Of a stretch of 64,000 nucleotides of DNA, positions 45,307 through 55,089 are shown piece after piece; positions within the stretch are counted from its first letter, which is position 1, and the number at the start of each line of letters is the position of its first letter. The notes below the pieces were generated by a model, which was not told where the DNA came from, made no database searches, and saw nothing but the letters and a program-made list of their open reading frames with translations. A program made the translations under genes and the position numbers. Location: NCBI RefSeq assembly GCF_014117325.1, contig NZ_CP059732.1:1426001-1490000 (forward strand). Reading direction: 5' to 3'. Source of the stretch: Spirosoma foliorum. Its GTDB lineage: Bacteria; Bacteroidota; Bacteroidia; Cytophagales; Spirosomataceae.

Positions 45307-45675
45307 CTCTGAAAATCAGCCACTTAACAGAAATGTTGAGTGGCTTTTTTCGTTTATGTGCAATGCGTTTGGTTGGTTGGCTTTGGGAGGTGAGAATTGA
45401 CGATGATAAGATTTACACGACTTTGGCTCATAATATTTTTAAGCTGTTCCCGACACAAGTGTAAGCAATTGGTATACCCACTACAGCCGATACAACGCCC
45501 ACTCGCGACGACAATATGGCGATGGGTAATCTTGATGGAGCAAAAGCCGATGAATCGAGCCCTAACGCTTACCTGATTATTCGCTAGATACAGTTGAGTG
45601 CTTCTGAAAAAGAGACATTTAGAAGTAGGTTAGCTTACTGTTCTTCTTTGAAAGGTGGAAAGTTTATAGCTAGGT
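45307..45675. other. Intergenic space with decayed DNA
   Basis: After the tRNA the stretch holds a fragment resembling the start of a non-specific endonuclease (45465-45587), and otherwise nothing with clear coding capacity. Confidence 0.35.
45465..45587 (+). pseudogene. Possible remnant of a DNA/RNA non-specific endonuclease
   Basis: A 40-codon open stretch, closed by stops on both sides, reads GIPTTADTTPTRDDNMAMGN then LDGAKADESSPNAYLIIR. The line DNMAMGN...NAYLI recalls the N-terminal NAMGNPS..NYL segment of Bacteroidota NUC-type DNA/RNA endonucleases. No catalytic part (RGH motif) follows. The match is from memory and short. Confidence 0.35.
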
Positions 45676-46848
45676 ATGCGCTCTTCGGCAGTTAAACTAT
45701 TGATTTATTTATGCATTGGCCTAAGCTTACTGACCTGTGTGGACCCCCTTGAATCAACAATCAATAGCTCGCTGAACGTCTTGATTGTTGATGTGACCAT
45801 TACCGATAAAGCAGAAACCCAGGTAATTCGGCTTAACCGATCTCAGGCGGATCGGCTAACCGGCCGATTTGGGTATGTGCCCGTTACTAAGGCGAACGTA
45901 CAGATCGTAGTGGATTCTGTGGAGGTAGTAATTGCTGAGGAAACTACCGATGGCCGTTATCAACTACCCGCTGATTTTAAGGGGAAAGTTGGCCATGTTT
46001 ATCAACTTAAGTTCACTTTAGCAGAGGGTACCCGATATGAATCAACCCCAGAGCTATTACAGCCTGTGGCGCCCATCGGGCAAGTTCGCGCCTTATTTAA
46101 TTCCGCTAGTTTAAGCTCAACAGAACGCTTAAACAATACCTACACAGCCGCTCATGATTTCTACGTGGACTTTACCGACCCAGCTAATCAGCCTAATTCT
46201 TATCGGTGGGACTGGTTAGATTGGGAGCGACAGGAATGGTGCCGTAGTTGCAACCGTGGCTTCTATCAAGTTAAGGATGAGAAAGGCAACCTAATCGAAG
46301 ATTGTGTCAGTACGAATCTAAATTCATCTTTCACGGCTTCTTTTGATTACCATTGCCGAACAGCTTGCTGGGAAATTCTGTATAGTCATGACTTAGTAGT
46401 ATTCGATGACCAGTATAGCAATGGGAAGCAGATCAAAGGCTTGCGCATTGGCCGGGTTCCCTTGTATTCAAAAGAACCTTCCCTGGTTGAACTTAGGCAG
46501 AGCTCCTTAACTAAAAAGGCTTACGATTATCTGAAGCGCTTGATGGAAGATACACAGACTACGGGTGGAGTAGCAGGCGGTCAACCTGCCCTGTTAGTGG
46601 GCAACGTACACAATGTGACTGAGCCAAATGAAGCTGTGGTTGGTTATTTCACCGTATCTAGTGTTTCTTCGGTTCGGTACTGGTTAACCCGAAGTGATGC
46701 GACCGGGATTGCCCCTGGCTTATTTGTAGCCCAGAATGGGCATCCACCCGTTGATGAACCCCCATCGGGTCGGGACCGTCCCCCTACTGCGGTTTGCGTT
46801 TCGAGTGATACCCGAACGCCCTATAAACCCGAAGGCTGGCGGGATTGA
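45676..46848 (+). CDS. DUF4249 family lipoprotein
   Basis: 390 residues. A lipoprotein signal (MRSSAVKLLIYLCIGLSLLT then CVDPLES; lipobox SLLTC) is followed by the beta-rich pattern of DUF4249: LNVLIVDVTITDKAETQVIR, FGYVPVTKANVQIVVD, YQLPADFKGKVGHVYQLKFT, and later a Cys-rich segment (WCRSCNRGFYQV). The family is usually partnered with a TonB-dependent receptor of the SusC type, which is absent here. It therefore may be an orphan. Function of the family is unknown; surface exposure is likely. Confidence 0.85.
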   Translation: MRSSAVKLLIYLCIGLSLLTCVDPLESTINSSLNVLIVDVTITDKAETQVIRLNRSQADRLTGRFGYVPVTKANVQIVVDSVEVVIAEETTDGRYQLPADFKGKVGHVYQLKFTLAEGTRYESTPELLQPVAPIGQVRALFNSASLSSTERLNNTYTAAHDFYVDFTDPANQPNSYRWDWLDWERQEWCRSCNRGFYQVKDEKGNLIEDCVSTNLNSSFTASFDYHCRTACWEILYSHDLVVFDDQYSNGKQIKGLRIGRVPLYSKEPSLVELRQSSLTKKAYDYLKRLMEDTQTTGGVAGGQPALLVGNVHNVTEPNEAVVGYFTVSSVSSVRYWLTRSDATGIAPGLFVAQNGHPPVDEPPSGRDRPPTAVCVSSDTRTPYKPEGWRD

Positions 46849-47292
46849 TTTTCGTAGTAAGGATGAGCAAAAGATTACTCTTACCGGTAAAATAGACGCT
46901 TCACTACCGATTCTATAGCTGGCTTATCACCATGTAAATTCCTCAGTATAAATGATAGTAGTATTACCGAAGAAGCAAAAAGTAGCTCCTCGCTCTGTCG
47001 TTGAATAGTCTAATCCTGTTGAATGCTATAGAGAGTTAATCCCTCTACTTTCTCCAGCAAAGTAGCATTCATTTTTATTCGGTCAATTCCGTCATCGGCT
47101 ATTAAAAAGGGATTAGAAACACACGAGCAGATGAAGAAGGACGGGAGAATCCAACTATTTGTACGCTTTTAGGGTCTTACGAACATAGATGGCTAAAAAT
47201 AACGTAAAACCGCCAGTCGATTATTTTCGGCCATCTGAACCCTGAGAAGCTATTCTTTTCGCTTTTATTTGTAAAAAATACACACACCCACA
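46849..47292. other. Intergenic space, nothing recognised
   Basis: AT-rich DNA with short open stretches but no gene above ~60 codons, and no strong hairpin seen. Confidence 0.4.
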
Positions 47293-48447
47293 ATGAAACT
47301 ATTGTACGATTACCAGGCCTTTACCGCAAATCGATTTGGAGGAATATCACGCTACTTTTACCATCTCAGGAGTGCTCTTCGACAGCAAGGTATTGAAGCC
47401 CGAATAGCGATTCTTTTTTCCAATAATGAGTACTTAAATCAGAACGTCTGGTCTCGCGCTCAAACCTTTCGTTATTTTTTGGGCTATAGACTCACTAACC
47501 GGCTCTTTTCACTAATTAATCGTTTGTGGAGTTCGGTGCAGGTATTACAGAAGCAGTATGATTTATTTCATCCTACGTTTTTTCATCCCTATTTTCTAAA
47601 ATTCATTGGTAATAAGCCTTTCGTCTTAACCTATCATGATGCCATCAAAGATAAATTTGGGGACAAATATGGGCATGTCGATAATACGTCGAAGGCTCAA
47701 AAGCAGCTTTTACTCAACCGGGCTGCCCATATCATTGCGGTATCAGAAAATACGAAGGCTGATTTAATCGAGTTGTTCCAGCTTCAGGCAGATAAAATCA
47801 CGGTTATTCATCATGCAACTTATTTCCGTGAACTCACCGTACCCGACACGTTCCAAATCCAGACGCCCCAGTCTTATCTACTTTATGTAGGCGGTCGGGA
47901 GAGTTACAAAAATTTTGCTCCGTTTCTTCAGGCTCTTACTCCTCTGTTCAAAAAATACCCATCCCTGACCTTAGTTTGTGGCGGTGGAGGAACCTTCACC
48001 GTCGATGAAAATCAACTTGTTGAACAGCTAGGACTAACCGACCGGATCATTTATTATGCTATAAATGACCCAATCTTGTATCGTTTATATCAGCACGCTC
48101 TGGCGTTCGTATATCCCTCGCTTTATGAAGGATTTGGAATTCCGATTCTGGAGGCCTTTGCCGCTGGCTGTCCAGTAGTAGTAAGTAATACTTCCTGCTT
48201 CCCAGAGGTAGCTCAGGATGCCGCCCTTTATTTTGATCCTGAATCTGCTCACTCGATTCAGCAACAGGTTGAATCCATTTTAGTCGATCCTGAGCTGCGC
48301 CAGTCCTTGCGTCAAAAAGGATATCTTCGACAGGAAGCGTTTTCTTCTGAGCAACTGGTTCATCAAACTCTGGAAGTTTATCGGCGAGTACTCGCTCTTA
48401 ATGAAAAAGCCGATGTAAAGGTACCTTCCCACTACTCTGCTCAATAA
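47293..48447 (+). CDS. Glycosyltransferase family 4 (GT-B) protein
   Basis: 384 residues. The N-terminal part begins KLLYDYQAFTANRFGGISRY, with a Gly-rich acceptor loop as in mannosyl- and rhamnosyl-type GT4 enzymes. The second half has YLLYVGGRESYKNFAPFLQA and the family signature PSLYEGFGIPILEAFAAGCP, followed by VVVSNTSCFPEVAQDAALYF. The E-x7-E motif of nucleotide-sugar binding is present (EGFGIPILE). It works on a cytoplasmic sugar nucleotide, probably to build surface polysaccharide or a glycoprotein glycan. No polysaccharide cluster is adjacent. Confidence 0.9.
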   Translation: MKLLYDYQAFTANRFGGISRYFYHLRSALRQQGIEARIAILFSNNEYLNQNVWSRAQTFRYFLGYRLTNRLFSLINRLWSSVQVLQKQYDLFHPTFFHPYFLKFIGNKPFVLTYHDAIKDKFGDKYGHVDNTSKAQKQLLLNRAAHIIAVSENTKADLIELFQLQADKITVIHHATYFRELTVPDTFQIQTPQSYLLYVGGRESYKNFAPFLQALTPLFKKYPSLTLVCGGGGTFTVDENQLVEQLGLTDRIIYYAINDPILYRLYQHALAFVYPSLYEGFGIPILEAFAAGCPVVVSNTSCFPEVAQDAALYFDPESAHSIQQQVESILVDPELRQSLRQKGYLRQEAFSSEQLVHQTLEVYRRVLALNEKADVKVPSHYSAQ

Positions 48448-48711
48448 TGGGCTACTAATTGGCAGAAAATGTTACCTGTTGTTGTCATTCATCAGGAAAC
48501 CAATTTTATAGTTGTACGATCAGCTGCGTAATGTTACAACCGTATGCCATTAACTGCGTTCATTCTTGCTCTGTAGCAGTCGGGCTTATATAAAATTTTT
48601 GATGCAGAGAATCAGTTTAATCCTTATTTAACCCAATGCCCACTGAGTAAGGTCCTAAAATAAGCTTCGCTTGAATAGCTTTGGCTCCGTTTACTGATTT
48701 GTGTCGATGCT

Positions 48712-49509
48712 ATGGACTGGATTTATACCTTACCCAATTGGCTGCTTTTTCTATTCTGTACCGGAACTTCCATGACCTTTGCCGCCTTGGGTCTGTTGAC
48801 GAGCCGAAAATGGGTGCGACGACATGCCGATCAACATGAGCAGCAAAATGATTTGGTGAGCTACTTTTTGGGAGCTTCAGGTGTCATTTATGGTATTGCC
48901 CTGGGGTTAGTGGCCGCTGGAGTCTGGAGTAATTTTCAAACCTTATCCGGAGAAGTTGATGACGAAGCAGGTATCACGGCAGCAATCTATCAGGATATCA
49001 GTGCCTACCCAATGCCACAGCGCCAACTATTGCAGCAACATCTACAAGATTATGTCAAAGCCGTAATTAATCAGGATTGGCCCCAGCTTCGACAGGGGAA
49101 CATGCCTACAGCCAGTACCCACATCCTGTATCGGTTTAAACGAGAGTTATTCAATTTTGTACCCACCGATGCTGGGCTACGTTTAATCCATGAACAGGCT
49201 CTGGAACAATATAACGAGCTAGCTAAGGTGCGACGGGACCGATTGCAAGGCAGCAACAGTAGCTTACCGGCTGTTCTATGGTGGGTCATTATTCTGGGCT
49301 CCTTTATTAATATTATTATTACCTGGTTTTTTGTCAGTGATCATGTAGGGTATCACCTGTTACTGACACTTTTGTTAGCCCTTCTATTAGGCTCCTTACT
49401 GTTTTTGACGGTAGCAATGGATAATCCTTTTCGAGGTGACTTTAGTGTAGATGCCAAATCGTTTGAACAGGTGCTTAGCCAAATGCTACCCGCCACTACG
49501 CCCAAATAG
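48712..49509 (+). CDS. DUF4239 (bestrophin-like) membrane protein
   Basis: 265 residues with four helices, at ~8-28, 58-78, 186-206 and 212-236. The line DLVSYFLGASGVIYGIALGL followed by VAAGVWSNFQTLSGEVDDEA and ITAAIYQDIS is typical of DUF4239, as is the C-terminal LTVAMDNPFRGDFSVDAKSF. Family members resemble bestrophin-type chloride channels, although their transport role is unproven. Confidence 0.85.
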   Translation: MDWIYTLPNWLLFLFCTGTSMTFAALGLLTSRKWVRRHADQHEQQNDLVSYFLGASGVIYGIALGLVAAGVWSNFQTLSGEVDDEAGITAAIYQDISAYPMPQRQLLQQHLQDYVKAVINQDWPQLRQGNMPTASTHILYRFKRELFNFVPTDAGLRLIHEQALEQYNELAKVRRDRLQGSNSSLPAVLWWVIILGSFINIIITWFFVSDHVGYHLLLTLLLALLLGSLLFLTVAMDNPFRGDFSVDAKSFEQVLSQMLPATTPK

Positions 49510-50665
49510 ACGGTTAAACATGCTTTCGAACCTTAATAGACAAATCACGACACAATCAGTAGTAGGACATGGTTTGGCGACCGTAGATAGAAGTAACTCG
49601 CTATTAATCAGAATTTAACTCAGTTCGCTGACTGCCTTAGTCTTCATTCCCCTATCTTCAAATCTTAAAAAGGGTCTGATTCTTAATTTATCTATCGATG
49701 GAAAAAGTCGTTGATTATTCACTGGAATGGGATGTTAATCCTAATCGGCCGGACGCCTGGCGCATCGTCATCTCGACATCAAAGCATGATACTCCCTTTA
49801 GATTGCCCGTAAATTCACCCGAGGAAGTTTTTGGCAGCGGCTCATATGCTCAGTAAGTCCTCAGTAATGTATGATCTTAATACGGGCCTGTTGGTTGTGC
49901 CACAACGACATGCTGGAACATAACCGACTTTCTTTAAACTGTCTCGCCTAAATTAGTCACAGCTGATTTCATCAAAGCCTTTTACCCAAAAGGCTTTATC
50001 TATAATGGCAAGATTATAGGATTTAACCTGTTCAATACCAGGAGCCCTTATAATTTACTCGTAACGCCTTAAAAACTGGTTACGAAATTACAACCACAAA
50101 AAACGCTGGCCTCATTGAAGCCAGCGTTAATATATAACCCATATCGGATTGCTAAAATGAGATTTTGCAATCGAGACCTGTTAGACGGCGAGTAGGCCAC
50201 TCGGTAACCAACTGGCGTCCATACTGACGGATGTATTGATAGCTAAAAATGGAAATAATAGGAGCCTCCTGTTAAAACGATAGATAGAAATTATTGAGAT
50301 TTTATAGTCGTAAAATGGACTATTAGTTATATGATAGTATGCACTTAAAAGACTCCTGTAAAATTGTATATATTTATAAACTATATAAAAAGTATACTGA
50401 TAAATAAGAGATACCATTGTTATTGTAAATCAGGAGATTGTCTTTTTAGTCGCCCCTTGCCCTTCATCAGACTCCCCAACTAATTGCCTTCGGAATAAGA
50501 CGGTTAAAACCCGGATTTATGCCCGTTGATACACGTATTTATACGCTATGAGACCGGTTAGCAGACGGTTTAACTTTGTCTTTTTGTAGTTCCGGTGAAC
50601 AAGTAGTTGTTCGGTTCTTGGGCGACTAGTTGTGTGTTGTATATCCTCGATTAATACTACCTCAA
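49510..50665. other. Decayed AT-rich intergenic region, 1.16 kb
   Basis: No intact gene. Two fragments look like residues of old proteins: 49699-49812 (starting MEKVVDYSLEWDVN, then shifting frame) and 49938-50072 (KAFYPKGFIYNGKIIGFNLF before a stop). A terminator-like hairpin lies at 50101-50128. TAACTTTG (50571-50578), a candidate -7 box, lies 88 bases upstream of the outer-membrane barrel gene that begins the T6SS run. Confidence 0.45.
50101..50128. terminator. Terminator-like hairpin, second copy
   Basis: Arms AACGCTGGC (50102-50110) and GCCAGCGTT (50120-50128), preceded by an A run. Nearly the same as the hairpin at 15982-16010. Confidence 0.5.
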
Positions 50666-51601
50666 ATGACTACTCATCGCTACCTCACTCTACTTTTCTG
50701 CCTGGTTGCCGGTTCAGCGACGGTACAAGCGCAATCGATAGCCTCTTTGAACCCCGTAAGTCGTTCTTCTGAATCGAGAACTACAGTGAATGCCCCGCGC
50801 AAACCAAAGGCAATGGTGGAAGCGCCTTTCTATATAAAACTTTACGGGTTCTATAGCCTGTTAACGCCAGGATCGCAGGTGGCGACTAGTTATACGTCGG
50901 GCTTATCAGGCATGACGAATTCGGGTTTTAAAAATAACAGTTCCGGCTTAGGCGCTGGCCCACGAGCCGGTATCGGTGTTGGGGTAATTGTCAGTGATTT
51001 TATTAATCTGGGAATTGACGCCGATATGTTGTTTGGCTCTGCCTTAACAACGGAGTATATCAGTAAGAGCTCTACCTATACATCGACAGGTACTACGACC
51101 ACAACCTTGAAGGTCTTATCGATAACACCAAATATTACCTTCAAAGCGCTGTCGCGGCCTGCCTATTATATATACAATCGACTGGGCCTCGTTGGAGGGA
51201 TTATTATGGATTATAAGACGAATTCCAACAACTTATATGCACCCACTACAGGTACTTCTACCACAACAATTGCTGAAACAGACTATCGCCAGAACTCACT
51301 GGCAATTGGCTATCAGGCTGCTTTAGGGATTCAATTTCGCCTGAGTCAGAGCTTACGGGGATTTGCGGAGATCGTTGCCTATAATCAGTCGTTCAAGCCA
51401 AAGGAGTCTTTGTATACATCAACCACAACAAATACAAAAACGGGTGTCGTAACCAGCAAATCCTCTACCATCTCTCAATACAAGAATGAGGGCGAATATA
51501 CGACCACCAAGCAAGATGGTATAGATGTTTATCAATCAGCCAGTTATAATGTGGTCATGAATAGCATAGGTGTGGGTGCTGGTTTAATGTTTCGGTTCTA
51601 A
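50666..51601 (+). CDS. Outer-membrane beta-barrel protein at the head of the T6SS run
   Basis: 311 residues from the ATG at 50666, which starts a signal peptide (MTTHRYLTLLFCLVAGSATV, then QAQ). The body alternates hydrophobic and polar residues with many Tyr/Thr/Ser, as in outer-membrane barrels, has repeated Gly motifs (GLGAGPRAGIGVGVIV) and ends in the aromatic residue of GVGAGLMFRF, the classical barrel signature. tssE follows after 15 bases, so the two are probably co-transcribed. Whether it is a T6SS part or a neighbour is unproven. Confidence 0.7.
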   Translation: MTTHRYLTLLFCLVAGSATVQAQSIASLNPVSRSSESRTTVNAPRKPKAMVEAPFYIKLYGFYSLLTPGSQVATSYTSGLSGMTNSGFKNNSSGLGAGPRAGIGVGVIVSDFINLGIDADMLFGSALTTEYISKSSTYTSTGTTTTTLKVLSITPNITFKALSRPAYYIYNRLGLVGGIIMDYKTNSNNLYAPTTGTSTTTIAETDYRQNSLAIGYQAALGIQFRLSQSLRGFAEIVAYNQSFKPKESLYTSTTTNTKTGVVTSKSSTISQYKNEGEYTTTKQDGIDVYQSASYNVVMNSIGVGAGLMFRF

Positions 51602-51616
51602 ACCAACGTTTTAGGT

Positions 51617-52048
51617 ATGCCACAGCCCTATTATGCATTGCCGCTACGCCTGGACGAAGTGCTGCAACATAAATCACATCCAACCTGCTCATTACCGCAG
51701 TCGATTGCCCAGAATCTTTATCTGATGCTAACGACTCATTTTAACGAGTCGCGATTTGATGAATCGTTTGGGTGTAGTTTGTGGGACGAAGATTTCTCCA
51801 ATCTGGCGAGCAGCCGCTGGAAAGAAGATATACGCCAATCGATTGAGGCATCGGTGCTTAAACATGAAAAGCGATTAACCCAGGTGCGGGTCCGGGTCGA
51901 TCTGACCGATCAGGAAATGCAACTTGACCGAACAAATCGCCGGATTAAACGACGACTCAGTGTCTGGATTGATGGGGTGCTGGCACGAACCAATGAGCAA
52001 TTTTCGTTTCAGCGCAGTCTGTTTCTGGCCCCTCTTTCCACCGAATAA
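51617..52048 (+). CDS. tssE: T6SS baseplate protein TssE (gp25-like)
   Basis: 143 residues of the GPW/gp25 family. Visible: PQSIAQNLYLMLTTHFNESR, then FDESFGCSLWDEDF, RWKEDIRQSIEASVLKHEKR and LTQVRVRVDL, matching the gp25 core where 'R.dp.fG..l.d' and 'i...E.RL..v.v' lines occur. It forms the baseplate wedge with TssF and TssG at the base of the sheath. A repeat-rich hairpin separates it from tssF. Confidence 0.85.
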   Translation: MPQPYYALPLRLDEVLQHKSHPTCSLPQSIAQNLYLMLTTHFNESRFDESFGCSLWDEDFSNLASSRWKEDIRQSIEASVLKHEKRLTQVRVRVDLTDQEMQLDRTNRRIKRRLSVWIDGVLARTNEQFSFQRSLFLAPLSTE

Positions 52049-52064
52049 CGTTTCAAGTGCAATG

Positions 52065-52137
52065 TTTCAGGTTTCATATGCCAGCGTTTTGAATTTGGAA
52101 CATGAAACCTGGAATCTGAAATCTGAAATCTGAAATA
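52065..52137. repeat. Intergenic word-built hairpin, tssE-tssF
   Basis: Arms TTTCAGGTTTCAT (52065-52077) and ATGAAACCTGGAA (52102-52114) with one mismatch, then tandem copies of the word AATCTGA (~3) up to the tssF start. Confidence 0.65.
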
Positions 52138-52146
52138 ACCTAACCT

Positions 52147-54015
52147 ATGGCTGTTACTGATCTTGTTTCGGAAGGCTTTGCGCGCGAGCGGGTCAAAGCC
52201 CGAATGCTGCGTCGGGCTGCGGATTTATGGGGTTACGCCGAGACAGACCTCGATAGCTTCGACCCGCTGGTTACGTTGTTGATAGAAGCCTGTGCCGTGG
52301 AGTTTGAACGAGTGTCGGTGGCCATTGGGAATACCCAAACCCGACTGCTCGACCGACTGGCGCAAGTGCTGCACCCTGAGCCTGATGTTGCCCGGCCTGC
52401 TTTTGGCGTTGCGCAGGTTCGATCGGTTGAGCCCAGGGCTTCATTGTCTGTAACCACGCAACTCGTTTACAAACGGGCCGGAGCCTCGCGTACCGACTCC
52501 ACCAATGCACTTGAAGCCTATTTTTCGCCTGTTGATGCCTATTCAATTGTCGACGGAGCGATTCGCTACATGGCCACTACCGATACCCTCTACCGAGTAG
52601 ACGAGCCTACGCAGAAAGCGCCCATCGCTCAGCGTCAGGGACTACCAGCCGTACTGCCTTACCAATCGGTATGGCTAGGACTAGAGCTGGACGAGAATAT
52701 TGCGTCGTTGGAGGGGTTGACGTTCTTCTTCGACTGGTCGTCTGAAACGGACCGGACTGCTTATCAATCGTTTCCGGCTACCGGCTCATGGTGGCTAGGC
52801 GGACAGGAGCTACGAGTTCGGGCGGGTTTACCTGAAAAGAAAGCGTCTAGTTCGTCGAATGGACTTTTAGGAGACGAATTCGATGTCATGAACAAGGTTG
52901 AAAAACAGGCATTAGTTGCTTATGAGCGTCATTTCGTAACCGTCGAAACAGCACCAACTTTTAAATCGTCAGGCATACAACGGCAGGCGTATCCGGCACA
53001 GATCGGACAATGGTTTGCTGAGCGGGAGTTGCGTACGGTTCGGGAGTCGCTTTGGTGGGTCGAACTACGGTTATCGCATACGGTCAGTTCGCAGGCGCTG
53101 GAGGGGCTGCTAGTTGGGCTGAACTGTTTCCCGGTTGTGAACCGACGACTTCACCGAATCACGTACCGACTTCAGCAAAATCTTAATATCATTCCGCTCG
53201 AAACCGATCGTTGCTTTTTGGCCATGCGGGATGTTCGAACGAATCAGAATCGCCAGCTCACATCGATTCCCCTTGGTAACTTATCGGATTTGGCCACAGA
53301 TACCTACACTGTTCAGTATGGCGTCAGCCGATTCGATGACCGGGATGCCCGTCAGGCGCTGATCAATATGCAGGATTTGCTACGTGATGAAAGTGCATCA
53401 TTTGCGGCATTGGGGGAGGATTTTCTGACGTCGGTGATTCGGGAACTGAATCAGGCACTGGCCCGGCTCGAAACAAAGGTTGATCAGAAAACGCGCAAGC
53501 GCGATTCGATTCCGTATCTGATCATTAAACCCAAACAGGCGGGCGAGACCGTATTTATCGAGTATTGGACCTGCGATGGTGAATCGGCCAATCGCCTGCC
53601 CGTGGGGAGCCGACTCGCTCCCTATTCCGATAGCACATTGCGTAAGGATTCTGGTTTTCTGATGACAGCAACCACGGGTGGTCGCGAGCGCTTGAAAGAA
53701 TCAGAAAAGATTACGCAGTATAAACGGGCATTACTGACCCGAAATCGAATTGTAACCCTTGAAGATGTGCGTGTTGTGTGTCAGGCTGAGCTGGGGCATC
53801 ACCTTCAGTCGGTTCGTATAGAACGGGCTTTTCGTGTAGATCCACTGCCCACAAACGGTTTTCAGCGGTGCATTCGGGTAAGTCTGGAGCCATCTTCAAG
53901 GAGCATTTATTCCGATGCCGATTGGGCGCAGCAGGCTAAGTTGTTACAGAGCAGTTTAGAGGCACAGTCGGTATCGGCCTTGCCTTATCAGGTTATCGTT
54001 GCACCAATAAAATAG
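52147..54015 (+). CDS. tssF: T6SS baseplate protein TssF
   Basis: 622 residues. The N-terminal RERVKARMLRRAADLWGYAE, then DLDSFDPLVTLLIEACAVEF and LLDRLAQVLHPEPDVARPAF, is the characteristic TssF start, where the protein is named from its 'E...ra..lwg...dp.v.rLiea.A' line. The middle is beta-rich and the C-terminus has KRALLTRNRIVTLEDVRVVC. It forms the wedge complex with TssE and TssG. tssG follows after ~40 bases. Confidence 0.85.
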   Translation: MAVTDLVSEGFARERVKARMLRRAADLWGYAETDLDSFDPLVTLLIEACAVEFERVSVAIGNTQTRLLDRLAQVLHPEPDVARPAFGVAQVRSVEPRASLSVTTQLVYKRAGASRTDSTNALEAYFSPVDAYSIVDGAIRYMATTDTLYRVDEPTQKAPIAQRQGLPAVLPYQSVWLGLELDENIASLEGLTFFFDWSSETDRTAYQSFPATGSWWLGGQELRVRAGLPEKKASSSSNGLLGDEFDVMNKVEKQALVAYERHFVTVETAPTFKSSGIQRQAYPAQIGQWFAERELRTVRESLWWVELRLSHTVSSQALEGLLVGLNCFPVVNRRLHRITYRLQQNLNIIPLETDRCFLAMRDVRTNQNRQLTSIPLGNLSDLATDTYTVQYGVSRFDDRDARQALINMQDLLRDESASFAALGEDFLTSVIRELNQALARLETKVDQKTRKRDSIPYLIIKPKQAGETVFIEYWTCDGESANRLPVGSRLAPYSDSTLRKDSGFLMTATTGGRERLKESEKITQYKRALLTRNRIVTLEDVRVVCQAELGHHLQSVRIERAFRVDPLPTNGFQRCIRVSLEPSSRSIYSDADWAQQAKLLQSSLEAQSVSALPYQVIVAPIK

Positions 54016-54020
54016 TAGCC

Positions 54021-54038
54021 ACCGGGTTTTAACCCGGT
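54021..54038. repeat. Small hairpin at the tssF-tssG junction
   Basis: ACCGGGTT-TT-AACCCGGT. It covers a possible GTG start for tssG at 54037. Confidence 0.55.
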
Positions 54039-54057
54039 GATTATTGAGAATAACCGA

Positions 54058-54993
54058 ATGGAACCACTAGCCGATTATGTCATCCAATTAAAGCACCTTC
54101 CGATTGACCTTCGGGTCGAGATGGTGCTGGTGGATATGCTCGAAGCCGGAATCTCACTCGATGAGCTGATTTTGAATCCGGTGGGGGCATTCAAACGAAC
54201 ATTTGGGCGTGACATTGTCCGAACCAATTGGGTTGAAGCGCAGCATAAATCGCAGCGTTGGTTGCAGATTGACTTGAATCGGACAGGCTTATATGACTTG
54301 TTGCCGGAGGGCGTTTTTCATCAGCCAACATCGAATGATGCCTCAGCGTCGAAAGAAGCCGTATTGCGCGAGATAAGTGTGCAGCGTGAGCGCGAGCAGG
54401 CCGCCCGCCGGTTTTTCCTGCCCATCGAGCAGGAGTTTTTTCGGCAGCGGGTTCGGATTGAGCAGGAGCAGCAGACATTTCTGTCAGATACCAATCCAGT
54501 ACAGTCGGATGATCCACTGGCTTGGTTCTGGAATTTGCCACATTTTCTGACCCCAACTCAGACAAAGCGCCTGCTATACCTATTGCCTTTAATGCATAAA
54601 CTGGCAGGCGATGTAGCAGCTATGACGACCTGTCTGGAGCAATTGGTTGAAGAGCGCGTGAGCCTGCAACTCGACTCGCCGGGAATGGCGTTGGTTCAGG
54701 CCAATACGCCTGCGTTGGGGCAGTGGGAGTTGGGCAACAGCTCGGTATTTGATGGCTGGCTGAATAACGAGGACCCCTTGCTTCGAATAACCGTGCACAT
54801 TGACCGGAGCGAACGGGTAGTCGATTACATGCCAGGGCATAACGGTATTCGATTGATCGAATGGCTGACCGGCTATTTAGTACCCTTAGATACCGATGTC
54901 CAGATCGATCTGGACACATCGACGCTTAACGATTCGTTTTTATTTACCGACAATAACTCATTGAGTCGACTGGATTTTACAACACGAATATAA
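54058..54993 (+). CDS. tssG: T6SS baseplate protein TssG
   Basis: 311 residues from the ATG at 54058. A GTG at 54037 would add seven residues but lies in the small hairpin. The protein is a mix of helical and beta segments, with RFFLPIEQEFFRQRVRIEQE in the middle and DYMPGHNGIRLIEWLTGYLV near the end. I place it as TssG by order after TssF and by size. Sequence motifs are weaker than for its neighbours, in line with the low conservation of TssG in Bacteroidota. Confidence 0.7.
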   Translation: MEPLADYVIQLKHLPIDLRVEMVLVDMLEAGISLDELILNPVGAFKRTFGRDIVRTNWVEAQHKSQRWLQIDLNRTGLYDLLPEGVFHQPTSNDASASKEAVLREISVQREREQAARRFFLPIEQEFFRQRVRIEQEQQTFLSDTNPVQSDDPLAWFWNLPHFLTPTQTKRLLYLLPLMHKLAGDVAAMTTCLEQLVEERVSLQLDSPGMALVQANTPALGQWELGNSSVFDGWLNNEDPLLRITVHIDRSERVVDYMPGHNGIRLIEWLTGYLVPLDTDVQIDLDTSTLNDSFLFTDNNSLSRLDFTTRI

Positions 54994-55070
54994 ATGTAGG
55001 ATATAGGATGTATGATGTATTTCATTCCAATTGACATTTTCTATACATCCTATATCCTACATCATACATC
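54994..55070. repeat. Intergenic word-built hairpin, tssG-tssK
   Basis: Perfect 20-bp arms ATGTAGGATATAGGATGTAT (54994-55013) and ATACATCCTATATCCTACAT (55043-55062). Alternate pairing ATGTATGATGT (55008-55018) with ACATCATACAT (55059-55069) is also possible. The left arm begins right at the tssG stop. Confidence 0.85.
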
Positions 55071-55089
55071 AAAAAAGACCCCCTCTACC

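Noticed and set aside
45123..45323. 66-codon frame across the tRNA
   Set aside because: It overlaps the tRNA on the opposite strand and is a known kind of false translation.
50181..50417. 78-codon leftward frame
   Set aside because: Composition (Tyr, Ile, Phe, Ser) is what AT-rich DNA gives by chance, and no start signal or family is seen.
54037..54057. GTG start for tssG
   Set aside because: It lies inside a small hairpin, and the ATG at 54058 leaves a complete protein.
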